From Brachyhypopomus gauderio (taxonomy: Eukaryota; Chordata; Actinopteri; Gymnotiformes; Hypopomidae): a stretch of DNA of 64,000 bases. The stretch lies in NCBI RefSeq assembly GCF_052324685.1, contig NC_135211.1, forward strand, positions 12,588,913 through 12,652,912, written 5' to 3'. The notes under the pieces were generated by a model. That model ran no database searches. It was not told the DNA's origin and saw only the letters and a list, made by a program, of their open reading frames with translations. Below are positions 58,983 to 64,000 of the stretch, one piece after another (the stretch's first letter is position 1; each line of letters starts with the position of its first letter). The position numbers and the translations under genes are program-made.

Positions 58983-61900
58983 TTTATTTATTGTTTACAT
59001 TACCATGTTTTGTTTTTTTTTATTAAATGGCAGATGTACTTGATGTCTCTCCATACAAGCAAGAGTAACTCTGCTTACTCTCCAGTCATTGATTTCTCTT
59101 CTCTTGATGTCCCGCTGTATGGGATACGCCCAAGGAGACTGGAGATTAGACAGTAGATGTTCTTGCTGAGGATAAAGATCTTTTCATTCTCCTCGTTTGA
59201 CCTCTGTGGCCACACAGTGTTACGTGCACAGTGACCCTGTCTCCTCAGGTCTGAGGAACTTCAGTTTTTATGTCTGTCCTAAAGGGTTAAAGGTGACTCA
59301 CTACGGCATGACCGTCTACATAAACACGGACTTGCTTGTTTGACTTTTTAAAATACTTTGTAAAGATTAAATGAACGGTTTAAGGAGAGGACGACCAGTA
59401 GGGTTAATCAGGGTTACGTCTTATCTGTCTGGAAAGCTAAGCGGTTTTGCTGCTCTAAATGAGAGTGATCTGCTCTCACACACTACAGTTGGAAATGGGA
59501 AAATGTGGACAATGACTGCTCAGTGAGAGTATTGTCAGCAGCCGTCACCCAAAGTGATGCCTTGCCGCTCAAAGGACATGAGGAAAAGCTTTGTGGCTGG
59601 CGTAGCCTGTGTGCCCAGAACGCCGTTTAAGAGGGACACTAGGGCTTTGTTCATCTCCATTTATCTAGCTGGGGATAAAAGTCAGGGCCGTGAGTCGAAG
59701 AGGGGCTCAGACCGTTAATAGCCATGTGACCCAGACGCTGACATCACCGTCATGTTGTCGGCCTGTGCCAACTGGATTTCTGTTGGTGGACGTCAGCATT
59801 ACGCCACTGGACCACACCCCAACAAGCACGACCTGATCATGACTGCCTGATCGGCCGTAAGCTTTGTAAGCTTTTACTATTTGAGACTCTGCAAATACTT
59901 GCTAACAAAAATGATGTCATTGTAATTCCTAATCATTATATTCCTTCAGGATAGTGATGATCAAATCAGACAGGAACTGTGCATGTAACTGAATTTAACT
60001 AACACTGCCCTTATTAAATTACAAAGCCGTTGTCAAATGGAAAAATTTTCTGTTGTGTCCTCTGTCTCCAGAATCTATCGTTACTATTCTACTTTAATCA
60101 CCAGAAACAACACTTTCCACCATTCAAGGCAGGCTAATACTTGGGGCCTGTTGGTGGGGGGGATATGTGCAAATATGCAGTTTGCGAAGTTTGCATTAAC
60201 AGTCTGAGGCTGAATAGCCTCAGGCTTCTTATTCTTATTGAATTTTTGCCTAGGGCCCCAACAGACTCTATAATTGCCACTAGTCACTACAACTCGGCTC
60301 TACGCTACAACTCTTAACATGCTCTCCTTCTCTTTCCCTTCTTTTCCTTTAGTCTCATTTTTGCTCAGCCTCCTCACAGTTGTTGAACATGTAATTATTC
60401 TGCATTTCTTATGTACAGGTCATGCTATGCACATAAAGCCTTAGCCAGAAGGAGAGTGAGCCAGACCCCTAAATGTCTGTGTTAATCTGCTGCACTGACC
60501 TGGTAGGAGGTGCAGACATAATGCAGGTCTCTGTCTAGCAGCGTTACATCACTTCTCAGTTCAGTCTCGGTGGAGAGCTCAGTAGTTCGGCTAGTGAGAG
60601 GTCTGGAATCCCTCCTGTACTTACACAGACGCATTGCTGCATCTCATATCTCCTTACGCATATTAAGAAAAATGTACATTAAAAATAATCCTGCAGTTCA
60701 GTATTTTTAGACTTGCCATTAAACTCCTACAGAAGAACTGAAGCTGTATAATTTTCCAACCACAGTATTTTATTGGTGATCACCAGGTTTACCCTTTAAC
60801 AACATACTCGTAGATACCCTACATTTAGAGAAATCTTAAACATACAAGATATTGCACATAAATTAAGAAGAAAAAAACAATAAAAAAGTAAACAAGGGTG
60901 TGAGAATATTGAACGAAAAAATACAGTCTCCTTCGAGAAAATAACAGAGCGATGGGTTATATGTGGCATTGAGACACTTAGCATTTAAATATATATCTTT
61001 AAAATAGTACTTCATTTAATATCATTATCAACTAGGACGTACAAGTTCAAATTTAAGATCACATGCAGAAACTAGCTAGTCTGAAGTGAATGCGATAATT
61101 GAATGACTGGATCCAGTCAATGATGAGTGAGAAACGCAGAATCCAACTAAATGATAATTTGCACAGCGCACTTCTTGCTTTCGGCTTTTGTTGTTGTTGT
61201 TGCTCATTTTCTCTAGCTTGAGTTTAGTTGGTAATAAAAACAAACGCTTATAAACCTTAAATAGAAAATATAATCAGTGATTTGGTCACTCAGTCTGGCA
61301 GTCGGGTGTGTTTGAATAATGGTCTCTGAATAATGATTTCGTTCGGTCTGCCTAACATTTGTTGTCTTTGTAAGATTGATGGTTAAACCAGTTTGTTTAG
61401 GTCCATTTTGTCACCAAGGATGATTAGATATTCTATGTTAGTGGAGAGCACCTCCTCTTAGCACTTCAAAGTAACCAGCAGCTCAAAAGTTACAGCTCAT
61501 TGTAAACATTTAAGTAATAATCCACACATCTCCCATCCGCACACACTCCTTCCATCCGCACACACCGTCTCTGAACAAAACTAACAGGACCCAGATCGAG
61601 ACCTGTTTGACTCCCTCGCACTTATCAGAAATCAATAGTTTTATAAACAGTTAACAGTTGAAAGAAATAAAAGCAAAAACAATATCTGGCTTTGCAAAAT
61701 AAAACTTTTGCCTTTTAAAAATGTAGCAGTCCTGCTAAGCTTCCAACAAAACCATAACGTGACGACCAGAAATGGAAAAAAATAATTATATAGCATATGG
61801 GCAGCAGTGCAGAAGCACACTTCTGGCATTTCACTATGGAAACAAAGTAAGAGTCTATGGGGGAGAAATGGTGACTCAGCAAACCAGAGGGGGGAGGGGC

Positions 61901-64000
61901 GCACACACAGATCTGTTTTTCATTTCACCAATGTTTAACTCATTAATCCCGAGATTGGCCATTAAAGTCTCACATCAAAGCATATTCGTCAGCGTATTTT
62001 GTCTTTTGCTACTTCAGCAGTATACATGCATGCATTTCATACATGGCTACAATTTTTTAATCTCATATTTTACATTCTGACATCAACCTAATTGTACAGC
62101 AACCACCACATCAGTTGAGTATTTGATTAGAATTTTTTTTTTACTTCATACGCAGATGGGTTTGAAAATATGCAAATGAGGAATTGTTTCAGCCTTGATA
62201 AATTTTGGGGACAATTTAACTTAAATGGTTTTTAGTCCTTTTTATCAAAGCTGAGTAATGAAGACACATCAAAAAAACAATCAACATTTGTTCTAAAAGC
62301 AAAAGTTATCTTAATCTTAAATACTACTGTACTTTATTTCCAAATGTTATATATATATATCGTCATGTTGTACTGAGTTGAACTACAATCAGACAAACAC
62401 AAGCCCCGGCAAGGACGGTTATGTTGTTGCTATGACACCATGTGCTTTTTACTGACCCAACAAACTAAATGAAATCCCTCAACTGTGCTGAGTCCCTGGA
62501 AAAGACTCATGTACTTGCTTTATTTATAGTTGGGGTTTCTCCCACTCTTGTGCTCATACACACAGTCTTACGCAGGTTTTACCATGCACACTTTATAGAA
62601 ACCTCACACTATAATGGTCATAAGTCAAATGTTCCGTGTTTAGAATCATTTTCTATTGCTCATTCCTTTGGTTTTGACTTGGTCTCATGCTTTTTACACC
62701 TGCATCCAGTTTATATTTTTCTTAGCCATATTTACAGTGAATTAAGTTAAAATAAATTATTTAAATCACTATAAAGTGCAGCTGAATTTAAATGAGAATT
62801 TTCAGCAATTGGAAAACATTTAAAAATAACAATTACGACACCACTTTGCTCTCTGTAAAATCTAATAATAATTATTCAAAGTAACAATTAACTTTGTTAA
62901 TGTACACCTCATACAGCATGTTAATGAACATTAGTAAACACTGACTTAACCTAATCATATAACTGAACCATACTCTTCACTTTTACACATAAGACAAAAA
63001 ACAACACGTCAGACAGAACTGAGACTATTTAATTCCTTCTTGGTTTGTGAGGTCCTTTTGATTTGATTAAAGGTATGTAGGCAAAAACTAAATCGAGTTC
63101 TGTAGATTCAGGTGCTTGATTCAGCATATGGAACATGTTTACATTTGAGCTATCTTTAAACAGCACAGGCATTTTTGCATTGTTGTTATTAGCTGAGCTG
63201 ACTTGTAGTGTGTTTCCGACCACACGACAGAAACGCGTTTAGAGTAGTGACCGCACAGCACTGGACTACTGGTAATTATGCTGTTTCTGTCAAAACTGCG
63301 AAAGACTGGCTGGCATTAGTGGTGTAATCAGCTTGTGAAGGGGCTGGTAACTTGATTAAAACCCAACGGTATGTGTACCGTGTGTGCATCTGTGGCTCAG
63401 CATGGGTGGGTGGGAGCGTGGGCTTGAGACAGAGAGGGAAAGAGAAATAAAGACCGTATATGTAGGTCAGAAGCTGTACGCAGAAGAAGAATGGTGCCTT
63501 CAGAAATCACATAGGGGTAGAGCAAACCAAACAGCGGGAGGAAATCATTTGAATTGTTTGTAGTGTTCAAAGGAGATGCTGGAGGTTTTAACAGAAAAAA
63601 GAGGTTTACTTGTGCTTTAATATGTCTAATTGCAAATTAAGGGGTCACATTTACTATTAGTGTCATCACTCAGCATGGTATTAAAAAGGGAATTGCAAAT
63701 AACATGAAATACTACCCAATGGACCAGAAGATTGCCAGGATATTTAATTCACAATCCAAAGCTTAAAGGGAGCAACTTGAAAATTTTCAAAAGTCAAAGG
63801 CACATCTTTCTAGTGTCTTTCTGTAGAATAACATGATCTGTAAAACCAGTGAATTGTTTAAACCAAGGACTGGGTTTTTTTTTTTTTTTTTTTTGCACAA
63901 ACGGGGAATATTAAATTATAGTATCAGGCAGAATATAGTCAAAGAGCATGGGGCTTGTTACTCTGAATAAACCACAGACAGCACTGCATCTGACCATTTG
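58983..64000 (-). other. Non-coding right flank; possible 3' UTR of a convergent minus-strand gene
   Basis: No open frame here resembles a protein. AATAAA motifs on the minus strand occur at 58983-58992 and near 60770, which would suit the 3' end of a gene transcribed from the right. In human, MAP1A lies tail-to-tail with PPIP5K1, so a map1a 3' UTR is a reasonable guess, but nothing in the window proves it. The segment 60080-60290 contains a small inverted repeat (gaggctgaatagcctc) and a gggcccyaggcaaaaattc-like string that looks like a dispersed repeat. A T run lies at 63877-63894. Confidence 0.35.

Noticed and set aside
61641..62750. Several 80-100 codon frames in the right flank
   Set aside because: AT-rich chance frames with no recognisable domain or splice sites.

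Overview
This is nuclear DNA from a vertebrate, almost certainly a ray-finned (teleost) fish. The evidence is four intron-split genes whose spliced products match vertebrate families along their length, very abundant (CA/GT)n and (CT)n microsatellites, and remnants of Tc1-like transposons and L2-type LINEs of the kind common in fish. There are no operons, phage or CRISPR. The species cannot be named from the sequence.

Layout, left to right. (1) 1-8351 is most likely the large third intron of tcf12, a gene on the minus strand. Its first two coding exons are at 8352-8424 and 8848-8919, and a probable untranslated first exon lies near 9845. (2) 9846-13066 is the divergent promoter interval between tcf12 and znf280d. 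It holds a small retroposed insertion and a cluster of AGCTAGC palindromes. (3) 13075-26017 is znf280d on the plus strand, 17-18 coding exons encoding a C2H2 zinc-finger protein of about 914-922 residues. One intron carries a broken Tc1 element whose transposase segment has expanded into a 37-bp minisatellite. (4) 27804-31366 is mtfmt, mitochondrial methionyl-tRNA formyltransferase, complete in nine exons (403 aa). (5) 33528-57347 is ppip5k1, the bifunctional inositol pyrophosphate kinase/phosphatase. It is complete in 31 coding exons that join in frame (1402 aa). Its introns are crowded with microsatellites, a 1.1-kb C-rich minisatellite and short 22-bp arrays. (6) 57348 to about 58950 is the ppip5k1 3' UTR. 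(7) 58983-64000 has no recognisable coding exon. It may be the 3' UTR or flank of a convergent minus-strand gene.

The four genes do not form one pathway. Two are nuclear regulators (tcf12, znf280d), one initiates mitochondrial translation (mtfmt), and one controls inositol pyrophosphate signalling (ppip5k1). The divergent tcf12/znf280d pair is also adjacent in mammals, whereas mtfmt and ppip5k1 lie elsewhere on the same human chromosome, so the block reflects local rearrangement of one ancestral linkage group.

I found no convincing new biological system. The items most worth a second look are the minisatellite born inside a transposase gene, six CACGTG E-boxes spaced exactly 22 bp apart just upstream of a ppip5k1 exon, a frame-preserving 59-residue ppip5k1 exon I do not recognise, a ppip5k1 exon hemmed in by GT repeats on both sides, and an ambiguous 3' splice junction in znf280d. 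All exon boundaries were read by eye from splice signals, frame and remembered family sequence; no transcript data were available.
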